Source of the DNA: a methanotrophic endosymbiont of Bathymodiolus puteoserpentis (Logatchev) | GTDB taxonomy: Bacteria; Pseudomonadota; Gammaproteobacteria; Methylococcales; Methylomonadaceae | DNA length: 44,203 nt | Assembly: GCF_900128525.1 (NCBI RefSeq) | Contig: NZ_FQTQ01000080.1 | Coordinates: 1 to 44,203 of the forward strand | Direction: 5' to 3' | In this document: one piece after another, positions 1-8,201 of the stretch | How the letters are laid out: every line of letters starts with the position of its first letter | Numbering within the stretch: the first letter of the stretch is position 1 | Position numbers and translations under genes: made by a program | The notes under the pieces: generated by a model | Database searches by the model: none | What the model was told of the DNA's origin: nothing | Seen by the model: the letters and a program-made list of their open reading frames with translations, nothing else

Positions 1-59
1 ACTAGCGGCGTGCGATCTTCTTCATTTATCTCTGGCAGTTTCGGTTTAGGCGAGTTCAT
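1..59 (-). CDS. Start of a putative IS66-type transposase gene, cut by the window edge
   Basis: The minus strand opens at an ATG at position 59 and stays open to the window edge, giving about 20 residues that begin MNSPKPKLPEINEEDRTPLV. The pattern of a short Pro/Lys-rich lead followed by LPxINxEDRTPLV resembles the N-terminus of IS66-family transposases as I remember them. Only the extreme N-terminus is visible, so family assignment is tentative. No clear ribosome site precedes the ATG. The terminal inverted repeat of the element is not identified in 60-250. Confidence 0.35.
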   Translation of the reverse strand, partial: MNSPKPKLPEINEEDRTPL

Positions 60-110
60 AGAATATATTGTAAAGCAATTTTTTAATATTTGCCTGTGGA
101 TAATGAGAAG

Positions 111-182
111 TTACGCTTCATCTTGTGCCACAGTAACATCTGCTAACAAACTAAATGCTAGCAGTATAAGTATTTTTTTCAT
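111..182 (-). CDS. Possible 23-residue peptide with a signal-peptide-like core
   Basis: An ATG at 182, preceded by GGAG at suitable spacing, opens a short frame reading MKKILILLAFSLLADVTVAQ plus DEA and then TAA. It has the shape of a secretion signal: lysines, a hydrophobic core, and a VAQ-D site. It stops straight after the predicted cleavage site. It could be the 5' remnant of an exported-protein gene broken by the neighbouring insertion sequence, or a chance frame. No function can be given. Confidence 0.25.
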   Translation of the reverse strand: MKKILILLAFSLLADVTVAQDEA

Positions 183-516
183 GCTTTTTCTCCAGTTAAT
201 AAAGGACATAACACAGCTCCCGGGGGAGTTGAGGGCTTTATTATAGGAAAGTTATATGTCTATCTAGTGTCAGTTATATGACATGTTTTTGACAGACAGA
301 CTGCATTTATCTAATGTCTTTGGGTTAAGAAAATTGGTTCTCTGTGACAGGAAGTTTAATCTGGACTTGAAGGACGGTAAGAATAATGACTTAACCATGA
401 TTGCAGAGTTAGCTAACTCTCATATGCCAATCCTTTATTAATGGGCCTATAATATTGGAAAAAAGTACGTTAGAAGCCTTATAAGTTGGGTTACATGATT
501 TTCATAGCCCAAAATT
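183..516. other. Gene-poor stretch left of ctaG
   Basis: No recognisable gene is seen. A perfect 16-bp palindrome (AGAGTTAGCTAACTCT) lies at 405-420. A 52-codon plus-strand frame runs from an ATG at 283 to a TAA at 441 (starts MFLTDRLHLSNVFGLRK, ends ELANSHMPILY). It has no good ribosome site and no family I recognise; it may be a degraded gene fragment or chance. The stretch is probably debris between the left insertion sequence and the end of ctaG. Confidence 0.4.
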
Positions 517-1419
517 TTACGAAGTATAACGAATTTTTTTATCTTTACGTGTCCATAAGAAAAACACCACCGCTGTACCAATCAACCCCATCATGCCGCC
601 AGGTCCCCAGACGATAATGCCGCCTAGTTGCTGGTCAAGCATCATTGCAATATCTAAACGTCCGTTTAGTACATCATAAGCCGTATAAATAGGGTCTTTT
701 TTTAAGGTAATGATGGCACCAATAATGGTATTAGGGATGGTCACTAGCCATAAAATAATGATGCGAACTCCAAAAGAGACGCGTGCTGATTTTTGTCTTG
801 GATCACAAATCAACCACCAGAAAAAGAAGCCGGTAATAATCATGGTGGCGTGCATAGTATTGTGTAACGATTGATCGGCTAAAGCTTGATTGTGTAGGCT
901 GGGTATTTGCCAGATTAATAACGTCGCTATAAAAAGTACAGAGGCAATAATAGGATGACCGAAAAAATGATATAGCCGCTGTATGAACTTGTTTCTAATA
1001 ATTGGCGTGAGAATGCTGTGACGTATTGTTTTAGGCAGCCCTTGCAATAAGGGGGCAAGAGGCATGCTTAAAATCAGTAGCAAAGGCCCAAGGCCGCGCA
1101 TCAATAAATGTTCAATTTGATGAAAAAATAGAAAATGTTCTGACAGAGGTTCTAGCGGAGATTGTAAGGCAATGACAAAGCAGAGCATGCCGAGTAAAAA
1201 GGTAATGGTTTGGCCGGTGCTTACTGGGCGGCCTATTTCGCGTCTTTTAGCACGGCCGCGAAAATAAACAACCACAGTGAGTAGCATAGGAATCGCAACA
1301 TCCGGTGTATAAAGCCAAGCAGACCAAATAGACTGTCTGGGGTCAATTGAGCCGTGAGCAAAACTCAGTAGCGGGAAAAGAGTAAGACAGAGAGTGAAGA
1401 AGACTTTTATAGATAACAC
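517..1419 (-). CDS. ctaG: CtaG-type cytochrome c oxidase assembly membrane protein (Caa3_CtaG family)
   Basis: A 300-residue polytopic membrane protein. An N-terminal hydrophobic segment (about 5-21) is followed by further membrane spans, and the histidine-containing stretches EHFLFFHQIEHLLMR (about 94-108) and LHNTMHATMIITGFFFWW (about 185-202) fit the Caa3_CtaG family of inner-membrane proteins tied to assembly of the copper-containing oxidase. This family differs from the single-span Cox11-like CtaG. Translation must start at GTG (1419), because an in-frame TAG lies four codons upstream and no ATG is near; no good ribosome site is visible. It lies 174 bp beyond dxs on the same strand, with a MITE-like element in the gap, so it may or may not share the hopanoid transcript. 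Confidence 0.8.
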   Translation of the reverse strand: MLSIKVFFTLCLTLFPLLSFAHGSIDPRQSIWSAWLYTPDVAIPMLLTVVVYFRGRAKRREIGRPVSTGQTITFLLGMLCFVIALQSPLEPLSEHFLFFHQIEHLLMRGLGPLLLILSMPLAPLLQGLPKTIRHSILTPIIRNKFIQRLYHFFGHPIIASVLFIATLLIWQIPSLHNQALADQSLHNTMHATMIITGFFFWWLICDPRQKSARVSFGVRIIILWLVTIPNTIIGAIITLKKDPIYTAYDVLNGRLDIAMMLDQQLGGIIVWGPGGMMGLIGTAVVFFLWTRKDKKIRYTS

Positions 1420-1457
1420 GGGGTTTTTTATCTAAGTGTGGAAGGTTGCTTGGGTTT

Positions 1458-1578
1458 GGCTTATTAAATTGGCTGCGCACTTAAAATGGGATGTTCACTT
1501 TTTAGCAATGGCGGACTGAAGTCCACCCTACGAGTTATTAGCTGTCCCGTCTTAAGTGCGTAGCCATTAAGCTAAGCC
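1458..1578. repeat. MITE-like 121-bp element with long imperfect terminal inverted repeats
   Basis: The left end (GGCTTATTAAATTGGCTGCG, then CACTTAA) and the reverse complement of the right end (GGCTTAGCTTAATGGCTACG, then CACTTAA) agree at about 26 of 35 ungapped positions, with the CGCACTTAA/TTAAGTGCG and GGCTTA/TAAGCC blocks exact. Inside lies GCGGACTGAAGTCCACCCTA plus C at 1511-1531, a copy of the short palindromic repeat also found twice at 22335-22437. No open frame of note lies inside. The structure suggests a non-autonomous mobile element or a compound REP-type repeat. Confidence 0.6.
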
Positions 1579-1593
1579 CATGTAAGGTTGTTG

Positions 1594-3456
1594 TTATGCG
1601 CAGAATGTTTCGATACTAGTCACAATACCTTGAGTATCTAAACCGCATTCTGTTAATAATTCTTCGCGTGTACCTTGCTCGACATAGGCATCAGGAAGAG
1701 CAATATTTAATACTGGCATAAGAATGCGTTGTGCCTGTAAAAACTCATTAACGGCACTACCAGCACCACCAGCAAGTGCATTCTCTTCAATAGTAACAAG
1801 GACATCATGCGTTTTAGCCATGGCTAAAATCATGTCTTTATCAATAGGTTTAATAAAGCGCATATTAATCACGGTTGCCCCCAGTTGTTTTCCAGCCTCA
1901 AGCCCTGGAGTTACCATGCTGCCCCAAGCAAGGATAGCAATGCGTCCACCTTGATGGCGAATCTCAGCTTTACCAATTTCTAAGGTATCTAAATCGGTAT
2001 TAACAACTGTGCCTGGGCCTTTGCCACGAGGATAGCGAACTGATGCAGGGCCTTCATATTGATAGCCCGTGCTCAACATTTGGCGGCATTCATTTTCATC
2101 AGCAGGTGCCATAATCAGCATATTTGGAATGCAGCGTAGGAAGCTGTAATCAAAGCTTCCGGCATGCGTTGGCCCATCAGGACCAACTAAACCTGCACGA
2201 TCAATGGCAAATAGTACGTCTAGGTTTTGAATGGCAACATCGTGAATCAGTTGGTCGTAAGCGCGTTGTAAAAAAGTAGAATAGATGGCGACAACGGGTT
2301 TTGCTCCTTGACAAGCTTGACCGGCTGCTAAAGTAACCGCATGTTGTTCGGCAATAGCGACATCGAAATAGCGTTTTGGAAAACGTTCCGAGTATTCCAC
2401 CATGCCTGAACCTTCACGCATAGCAGGTGTGATTGCTAGTAGGCGCTTATCTTTTTCTGCCATATCACATAACCAGCGTCCAAAGACTTGAGTATAAGTG
2501 GGGTGGGGTGAGGGAGCAGATTTAGGTAGTGAGTCTTTAGTGCGGTCAAAGGAGGGGACACCGTGATAAGCTAAAGGGTCTTTTTCTGCTGGTGCATAGC
2601 CTTTACCTTTTTTGGTAACGATATGTAAAAATACCGGCCCAGAAAGCTCTTTTAGTTTTTCTAAGGTGGGGACTAGCATATCTAAATCGTGCCCATCAAT
2701 TGGGCCAATATAATTAAACCCAAGTTCTTCAAATAAAGTGCCTGGGACAACCATACCTTTTACGTGCTCTTCTGTTTTACGTGCAAGTTCCCAGACAGCG
2801 GGTAGGCTGCTGAGTACTCTTTTGCTTTCTTCGCGTACTGTGGAATATAGTCTGCTAGAGATAACTTTGGTGAAGTAGTTATTCATGGCACCGACATTGG
2901 GCGAGATTGCCATATCGTTGTCGTTAAGAATAACTAATAGATTTGCATCGATAGCGCCTGCATGGTTCATCGCTTCAAAAGCCATGCCACCAGTAATACT
3001 CCCATCGCCAATAATGGCAACCATACGGCTGTCATCACCTTTGGATTCGGCAGCAATAGCCATGCCTAAGGCAGCACTGATAGATGTACTGGAATGACCT
3101 ACACCAAAGGCATCGTATTCACTTTCTTTACGTTTAGGGAAGGCAGATACACCGTCTTTAGTACGAATAGTGGTCATGCGTTCTTTACGACCAGTCAAGA
3201 TTTTATGCGGGTAAGCTTGATGACCTACATCCCAAACCAATTGGTCTTTAGGTGTGTTGTAGACATAGTGTAAAGCAACCGTTAATTCAACGGTGCCTAA
3301 GCCTGCAGAGAAATGACCTCCAGACAAGCTGACTGAATGAGTTAAAAATTCACGTAGCTCTTTAGCTAAAGGTTTTAATTGTTCTTTAGGTAGTTGGCGC
3401 ACATCTTTCGGTAGGTTAATGGTATTTAACAGTGGGTAGTTTTCTTTAATATTCAT
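1594..3456 (-). CDS. dxs: 1-deoxy-D-xylulose-5-phosphate synthase (Dxs)
   Basis: A full-length (620 aa) thiamine-diphosphate enzyme joining pyruvate and glyceraldehyde-3-phosphate to DXP, first step of the MEP isoprenoid pathway in the cytosol. Visible features are His79 in [16 protein letters not shown] at 120-125, the ThDP motif from GDG (150-152) to NDN (178-180), and [15 protein letters not shown] in the pyrimidine-binding domain, with a C-terminal transketolase domain. The ATG at 3456 follows ATAAGGA nine bases upstream. It is the last hopanoid-arm gene, 12 bp after hpnO, which ties precursor supply to hopanoid synthesis. Whether this is the only dxs in the genome cannot be told from here. 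Confidence 0.97.
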   Translation of the reverse strand: MNIKENYPLLNTINLPKDVRQLPKEQLKPLAKELREFLTHSVSLSGGHFSAGLGTVELTVALHYVYNTPKDQLVWDVGHQAYPHKILTGRKERMTTIRTKDGVSAFPKRKESEYDAFGVGHSSTSISAALGMAIAAESKGDDSRMVAIIGDGSITGGMAFEAMNHAGAIDANLLVILNDNDMAISPNVGAMNNYFTKVISSRLYSTVREESKRVLSSLPAVWELARKTEEHVKGMVVPGTLFEELGFNYIGPIDGHDLDMLVPTLEKLKELSGPVFLHIVTKKGKGYAPAEKDPLAYHGVPSFDRTKDSLPKSAPSPHPTYTQVFGRWLCDMAEKDKRLLAITPAMREGSGMVEYSERFPKRYFDVAIAEQHAVTLAAGQACQGAKPVVAIYSTFLQRAYDQLIHDVAIQNLDVLFAIDRAGLVGPDGPTHAGSFDYSFLRCIPNMLIMAPADENECRQMLSTGYQYEGPASVRYPRGKGPGTVVNTDLDTLEIGKAEIRHQGGRIAILAWGSMVTPGLEAGKQLGATVINMRFIKPIDKDMILAMAKTHDVLVTIEENALAGGAGSAVNEFLQAQRILMPVLNIALPDAYVEQGTREELLTECGLDTQGIVTSIETFCA

Positions 3457-3468
3457 AATGTGCGTTCC

Positions 3469-4860
3469 TTATGCCTCTTTTTTTGCTTTAAGTGCATGGC
3501 TGGCTAGGTTTTTACCTAGTGTCCAAATTGAGCCAGGGACTTTGTGAGTGTCAGCAATGGCGTGTTCGAATGAATTTACAATCCAGTCGCGATCTTTATT
3601 CGTTAAATTAAGTGGTGGTAATAATTTGACTACGTTCATGCCGTGTCCAGCCACTTGTGTAAGTAAATGATGTTCTTTAAATAAAGGAATGGTGACCATC
3701 TGGCAGAATAAGCCTTTATTTGCTGCTTCAAGAGCTGCCCATGCTGCTTTTAGTTTTAAACTTTTGGGTGCTTGGAATTCAATGGCAATCATTAGGCCTT
3801 TGCCGCGGGCTTCTTTTAGGAATTCATATTTAGGTGCCATGGCATTGATACTATTAATGATGTCGGTGCCGACTTGCGCGCAATTTTCAACTAAGCTCTC
3901 CTCTTCCATGACCTGAAGTGTAGCTAAGCCTGCGGCCATTGCCATATTGTTTTTTGAAAAGGTAGAACCATGTACTACTGCTCTATCCATACGGTTGAAT
4001 ACAGTATCCATAATTTTACTAGTTATGGCAACGCCGCCAACAGGTACAAAGCCACCGGATAAGGCTTTTGCCATGCATATCATATCGGGCTTAACGCCCC
4101 AGTGATCGATTGCCCAAAATTTCCCAGTACGTCCGATACCTGTCTGTACTTCATCAGCGACAAATAAAGTGCCGTATTTTTTACATAAGCGTTCAACTTC
4201 TGGTAAGTAGTTATCGTCAGGAATATTAACGCCTTTGCCTTGTATAGGCTCAACAATAAACGCGGCGACATCTTCATTGCTGAGGGCACTTTCTAATGCT
4301 TCAAGGTTATTAAAGGGGACGGAGCTGCAGCCAGGTAAAAAAGGACCAAAACCTTCACGGAAGACCTCTTCGCCTACCAAGGATAAAGATCCCATTGTTA
4401 GGCCGTGATAGCTATGATCGCAATAAACGATTTTTTCGCGTTTTGTGGTGTAGCGTGCAAATTTAATCGCGGCTTCTACAGATTCTGTCCCTGAATTACA
4501 GAAAAACATCTTGCTTAGATTATCTGGGGTGGTCTCGAGAATCTTTTTAGCTAATAAACCACTTAGCAAAGAAACATCCATCTGTACCAAATTAGGTAGC
4601 TCTAATGTCAGGGTTTCTTGTAATGCACTGACCACAGTAGGATGATTACGGCCTACTGCAAAAACGCCAAAGCCACTGAGGCAATCTAAATATTCTTGGT
4701 TGTCTTGATCGTACAAATATTGCCCGGTCGCCTTCGTGTAGGTACGATCATAACCAATTGTCTGCAATACCCGAACCATCTGATTGTTCAGGTGTTTTTC
4801 ATGCAGCTCAAATTTTTCTTGGTTATGTTGAGTAAAAAGTTCAGTAATACTAAAGGCCAT
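3469..4860 (-). CDS. hpnO: Hopanoid class III aminotransferase HpnO
   Basis: A 463-residue PLP-dependent class III (acetylornithine/GABA type) aminotransferase. CNSGTESVEAAIK (121-133) binds the cofactor phosphate, DEVQTGIGRTG starts with the PLP-ring Asp236, and Lys265 in MAKALSGGF is the expected Schiff-base lysine. By context this is HpnO, known to aminate the C35 aldehyde of ribosylhopane to give aminobacteriohopanetriol-type lipids, the base of the aminopolyols typical of methanotrophs. It has a roughly 35-residue C-terminal tail ending KAKKEA. It lies 21 bp after hpnN and 12 bp before dxs. Sequence alone cannot rule out another substrate, but the location makes HpnO the clear choice. 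Confidence 0.93.
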   Translation of the reverse strand: MAFSITELFTQHNQEKFELHEKHLNNQMVRVLQTIGYDRTYTKATGQYLYDQDNQEYLDCLSGFGVFAVGRNHPTVVSALQETLTLELPNLVQMDVSLLSGLLAKKILETTPDNLSKMFFCNSGTESVEAAIKFARYTTKREKIVYCDHSYHGLTMGSLSLVGEEVFREGFGPFLPGCSSVPFNNLEALESALSNEDVAAFIVEPIQGKGVNIPDDNYLPEVERLCKKYGTLFVADEVQTGIGRTGKFWAIDHWGVKPDMICMAKALSGGFVPVGGVAITSKIMDTVFNRMDRAVVHGSTFSKNNMAMAAGLATLQVMEEESLVENCAQVGTDIINSINAMAPKYEFLKEARGKGLMIAIEFQAPKSLKLKAAWAALEAANKGLFCQMVTIPLFKEHHLLTQVAGHGMNVVKLLPPLNLTNKDRDWIVNSFEHAIADTHKVPGSIWTLGKNLASHALKAKKEA

Positions 4861-4881
4861 GGTAATCTTCGAATTTCAGTG

Positions 4882-7497
4882 TTAAAGAGTAATTGTTTTG
4901 TTACTAAATGCAGGCAGTACGATTAAGGTGCAAATTAAGGTAAAGCTAATGCCGACGGCTAAGGTGATACCCATGCTAGCTATGCCAAAATGAGGAATTA
5001 AAGCTAAACTGATAAAGCTGCTCATGGTGGTAATCGAGCTAAACATAACGCCTCGCGCGGTGCTGGACTGTAGTATATGCTGATTATCCTCAAGCTGCTC
5101 GTGTAGACAGTGCATAATATGGATGCCGCTATCCACACCCATGCCTAAAAGTAAGGGGAGGGCGATTATATTAGCAAAATTAAACGGAATGCCAAGTAAA
5201 ACATTAACGCTACAAGTAAGTAAAGACGCTAAAATCAAAGGCCCTAGCACAAGTAATGTTTTGTAAAGGCTTTTTAATATTAACAATAATAATATTGTAA
5301 TTAAGGCAAATGAGAAGCTAAAAGCCATTTTAAAGGCATTGACCACGGCTTGCCCTGATGCTAAATCACCGACAGGTAAACCAACAGCAGCGGGAGCAAC
5401 GCTTTGTACATCTAAGGCGAATTGTTTTAAATTAGCTGGAATATTTAAGTCTTGTTTGGGTAATATCATGACGCGATAAATACCCGTAGGACTTAACCAT
5501 TGATTACGTATGTAATCAGGCAGGCTGTCTAGGTTAAATTCATAGGCTGTTAAACTCTGGCTTAACGTACTGATTGTATGCGGTAGTAGACCTAAAATGC
5601 TGTCATCTAGTCTTTTGTTTAGTTGTGCTGGGTCAGTAGATTGTTGTAAGGCGGCTTGATACTGCCCGATACTGTGGCTAAGGGCCTGTAGAATTTCAGC
5701 ACTTATACCGGATTGGTTGTTTTTCAGTACTGAACTTAGGGTGTTTTGAAACTCACTGAGCACTTTTGGGGTATCTGATGGTGCTAAGGTACTGTCGAAT
5801 TGACTTAACTGTGGACCTAAGATCATATTTAGATCTTCGATGGTGAATAGTTTGTCTTCTTGGTCGCTAGGGACTAAATCTGTTAATGTTACTGTGTTAC
5901 TAACAGTGGGGAGTTGTTTTAGTTTCTGTACTAGCGAGTGTGTTTCTTCTATATTTTTGCACAAAGCGTTGAGTGCATAGGGGGAGTCTGTTGTTGATTT
6001 TAATAAATTCTTAAAAGCAATAACAGAGGGTGAGTTTGGATTACGCATATCGACGGGGTTAGAGTCGAAAGTAATATAAGGAATAGCAAATAAGCAAGCA
6101 ATTGCTAGGAGAATGCTGATACTGCGAATGGTTTTTTTATAGCGTAAAGGAACTGTTTTAATCCAGCTAGTTTGGTTGCTATTTTCGAATGCATGGGCTT
6201 TTTTTAAATTCAATAGACTTAATAGTGCAGGTAAGAACACTAAAGATAAGCCTAGGCTAATAAACATACTGACCCCTGAGATTAAACCAAGCTCTGATAC
6301 GCCTTTATAATCAGTTGGGACAAACGCAAAAAAGGCAATCGAAGTGGTAAGAGCGCAAAGAAATAACGAGAACCCTACACTATGTAATGCTTTTTTTATG
6401 GCGATAAAATGACTATGTTTTTGTGCTATTCCTTCACGGTAGTGTAAGCAAACATGGATTGCGAAATCAACGCCTAGACCGATATAAAGAGCCGCAAAAG
6501 AGATAGAGATGACATTAAGATGGCCAATGGCAATTGCAGCAAAACCAGCCGTAAGTGACAGACCTATTAATAAGGTAATAATTGTTGCAAACAGTAGCTT
6601 AAAAGAGTGGAAGCAGCGAAAAAGAATAAGAAAAACCAGTATAAAGGAGCCTATACCACTTAAAACGGCGCCATCACCGATACTTTCTAGCTCTTCGTGT
6701 TGTAAGACTACATCACCGGTAATGCCAATTTTTAGATTGGCCATATTAGCGCTTAATTGTGCGGTAATTTCTCGTGCTTTTTTGACTGCCGCTGCAGCTG
6801 GCATCATTGAGTAAAAATCACGTTTTGGTTTAGCTATAACGATGCGCCGTGTTTTGTTTGCTAATTTGCTAGGGTTTAAAATTGTTTGCCATGAAACGTG
6901 ATAGCTTTGATTGCGTATCGTATTGATAATGGCTTGGTTAATACTGTTTAGTAAGGCAGGTAAGCTTTGGCTGATAACGCTATCTTGCTGCTCTAGGGCT
7001 TGGGTTAAAATGGTAAATAAGCCAGTTAAACTATAATTTTGTGTAAGATAGCCAATAAAAGGTTGTGCGTCTGTTAAATTAGAGGCTAAATTCTCCAATT
7101 CCTCTGGTGACAAATAGAGGAGTGCTTGTTGACGGAAAAAGGCATTATCCTCCGGAATATAACTGGACTCAAAGTAGTGACTACTATTTTTCAGAGAATT
7201 TAATAATTGCTTAGATGCAATAGCTGTCTCTTCAGGTGTTGCTGCCTCAACGATAAAAATAATGGTATCAGCATTTTGTGGAAAAGCCGTATCAAAGCGC
7301 TTGGTATCTTTTTGGAACGGTAAATCAGGTGACAGCATTTCTGCTGAATTATTATTTACCCCTAAATGGTCTTTGACATAATAAAGACTTAGGCTACTAA
7401 GTAATAAAGTACTAATAACAAGAAGCCAGGCATAGCGGACAATAAAATGACCTAGCCATTCGAGTATTTTTGCTGAGCGTGACATATTGGGATTCAT
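4882..7497 (-). CDS. hpnN: Hopanoid RND-family transporter HpnN
   Basis: An 871-residue RND/MMPL-type membrane protein with the usual duplicated plan: one N-terminal span (about 20-42), a large periplasmic loop, a block of spans around 280-430 containing GLGVDFAIH, a further span near 455-475, a second periplasmic loop, and a final block around 725-868 containing GMGVDSGIH. The paired GxGVD motifs in the intramembrane helices are those expected for proton-coupled RND proteins. In Rhodopseudomonas and Burkholderia HpnN moves hopanoids from the inner to the outer membrane. Its ATG overlaps the hpnG stop (ATGA), implying translational coupling. An alternative ATG lies five codons in. Confidence 0.95.
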   Translation of the reverse strand: MNPNMSRSAKILEWLGHFIVRYAWLLVISTLLLSSLSLYYVKDHLGVNNNSAEMLSPDLPFQKDTKRFDTAFPQNADTIIFIVEAATPEETAIASKQLLNSLKNSSHYFESSYIPEDNAFFRQQALLYLSPEELENLASNLTDAQPFIGYLTQNYSLTGLFTILTQALEQQDSVISQSLPALLNSINQAIINTIRNQSYHVSWQTILNPSKLANKTRRIVIAKPKRDFYSMMPAAAAVKKAREITAQLSANMANLKIGITGDVVLQHEELESIGDGAVLSGIGSFILVFLILFRCFHSFKLLFATIITLLIGLSLTAGFAAIAIGHLNVISISFAALYIGLGVDFAIHVCLHYREGIAQKHSHFIAIKKALHSVGFSLFLCALTTSIAFFAFVPTDYKGVSELGLISGVSMFISLGLSLVFLPALLSLLNLKKAHAFENSNQTSWIKTVPLRYKKTIRSISILLAIACLFAIPYITFDSNPVDMRNPNSPSVIAFKNLLKSTTDSPYALNALCKNIEETHSLVQKLKQLPTVSNTVTLTDLVPSDQEDKLFTIEDLNMILGPQLSQFDSTLAPSDTPKVLSEFQNTLSSVLKNNQSGISAEILQALSHSIGQYQAALQQSTDPAQLNKRLDDSILGLLPHTISTLSQSLTAYEFNLDSLPDYIRNQWLSPTGIYRVMILPKQDLNIPANLKQFALDVQSVAPAAVGLPVGDLASGQAVVNAFKMAFSFSFALITILLLLILKSLYKTLLVLGPLILASLLTCSVNVLLGIPFNFANIIALPLLLGMGVDSGIHIMHCLHEQLEDNQHILQSSTARGVMFSSITTMSSFISLALIPHFGIASMGITLAVGISFTLICTLIVLPAFSNKTITL

Positions 7498-8201
7498 TGA
7501 GCTTGGGTTATTTGCGGAAGTTGTTGAGCAAGGTGCTTAAGTGTTTTGCTCGCGGCATGAAAGTTTAAACCTAATTTAATTAATCGGGGTAGTTCGTGCG
7601 GGTGATGGCATAAATAAAGCATAAGCTTAGGTATGGAGACTACCCCTGATTTAGTCATAGCATAATGGATTGCGTTGGGTAAATCTAAATTAGCAGGATC
7701 CACGATGCTACGTAAAGCAATAAAGGGTACTTGTGCCTCTTGAGCGATACGTGCAACTGCGCCTGACTCCATATCGATAGCTAATGCGTGGGTTGATTGA
7801 TGAAGTCTGTTTTTTGCCTGCGCTAAAGCAACGACTGAATCACTTTCTAATAATGTACCTGTGTAATATTTTGTGCTGTTTGCTAAATTTGCTATTATTT
7901 TCTTGGACCATGACGTATGCGTAGCAATAAGGCGTTGGCTTTGAGTGTATATTGACTCTGGGATTAACAAGTCACCTGCTTTTAGGTATGGCGCGATAGC
8001 GCCAGCACAGCCCCAACTGATTAACTGCTTTGCACCTTGGTCTATTAAAGTTTGTGCCGCAATACGCGCATTTTCAGGGCCAGCCCCCGATAGGATAATG
8101 ATTATATTTTTAGTCATCGTTATGCATTCCCCCTGCTTTATTTTTGTTTTTGTCAGGGTATGCAGTTCTTCAGGTAAAGCAACGAGAATACCAGTTATCA
8201 C
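7494..8201 (-). CDS. hpnG: Adenosylhopane nucleosidase/phosphorylase HpnG
   Basis: A 235-residue member of the nucleoside phosphorylase/MTA-nucleosidase superfamily. SWGCAGAIAPYLKAGD gives the phosphate/ribose-loop glycines and AIDMESGAVA the conserved Met-Glu that contacts ribose. In the hopanoid pathway HpnG removes adenine from adenosylhopane, made by HpnH, giving ribosylhopane or its phosphate. It overlaps shc by four bases upstream and hpnN by four bases downstream, so three consecutive genes look translationally coupled. Confidence 0.93.
   Translation of the reverse strand: MITGILVALPEELHTLTKTKIKQGECITMTKNIIIILSGAGPENARIAAQTLIDQGAKQLISWGCAGAIAPYLKAGDLLIPESIYTQSQRLIATHTSWSKKIIANLANSTKYYTGTLLESDSVVALAQAKNRLHQSTHALAIDMESGAVARIAQEAQVPFIALRSIVDPANLDLPNAIHYAMTKSGVVSIPKLMLYLCHHPHELPRLIKLGLNFHAASKTLKHLAQQLPQITQAQ

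Noticed and set aside
10-246. A 78-codon plus-strand frame at the left edge
   Set aside because: It is antisense to the transposase start and to the signal-like peptide, both of which look more like coding sequence.
283-441. A 52-codon plus-strand frame left of ctaG
   Set aside because: No ribosome site and no family resemblance; mentioned in the gap entry but not called as a gene.
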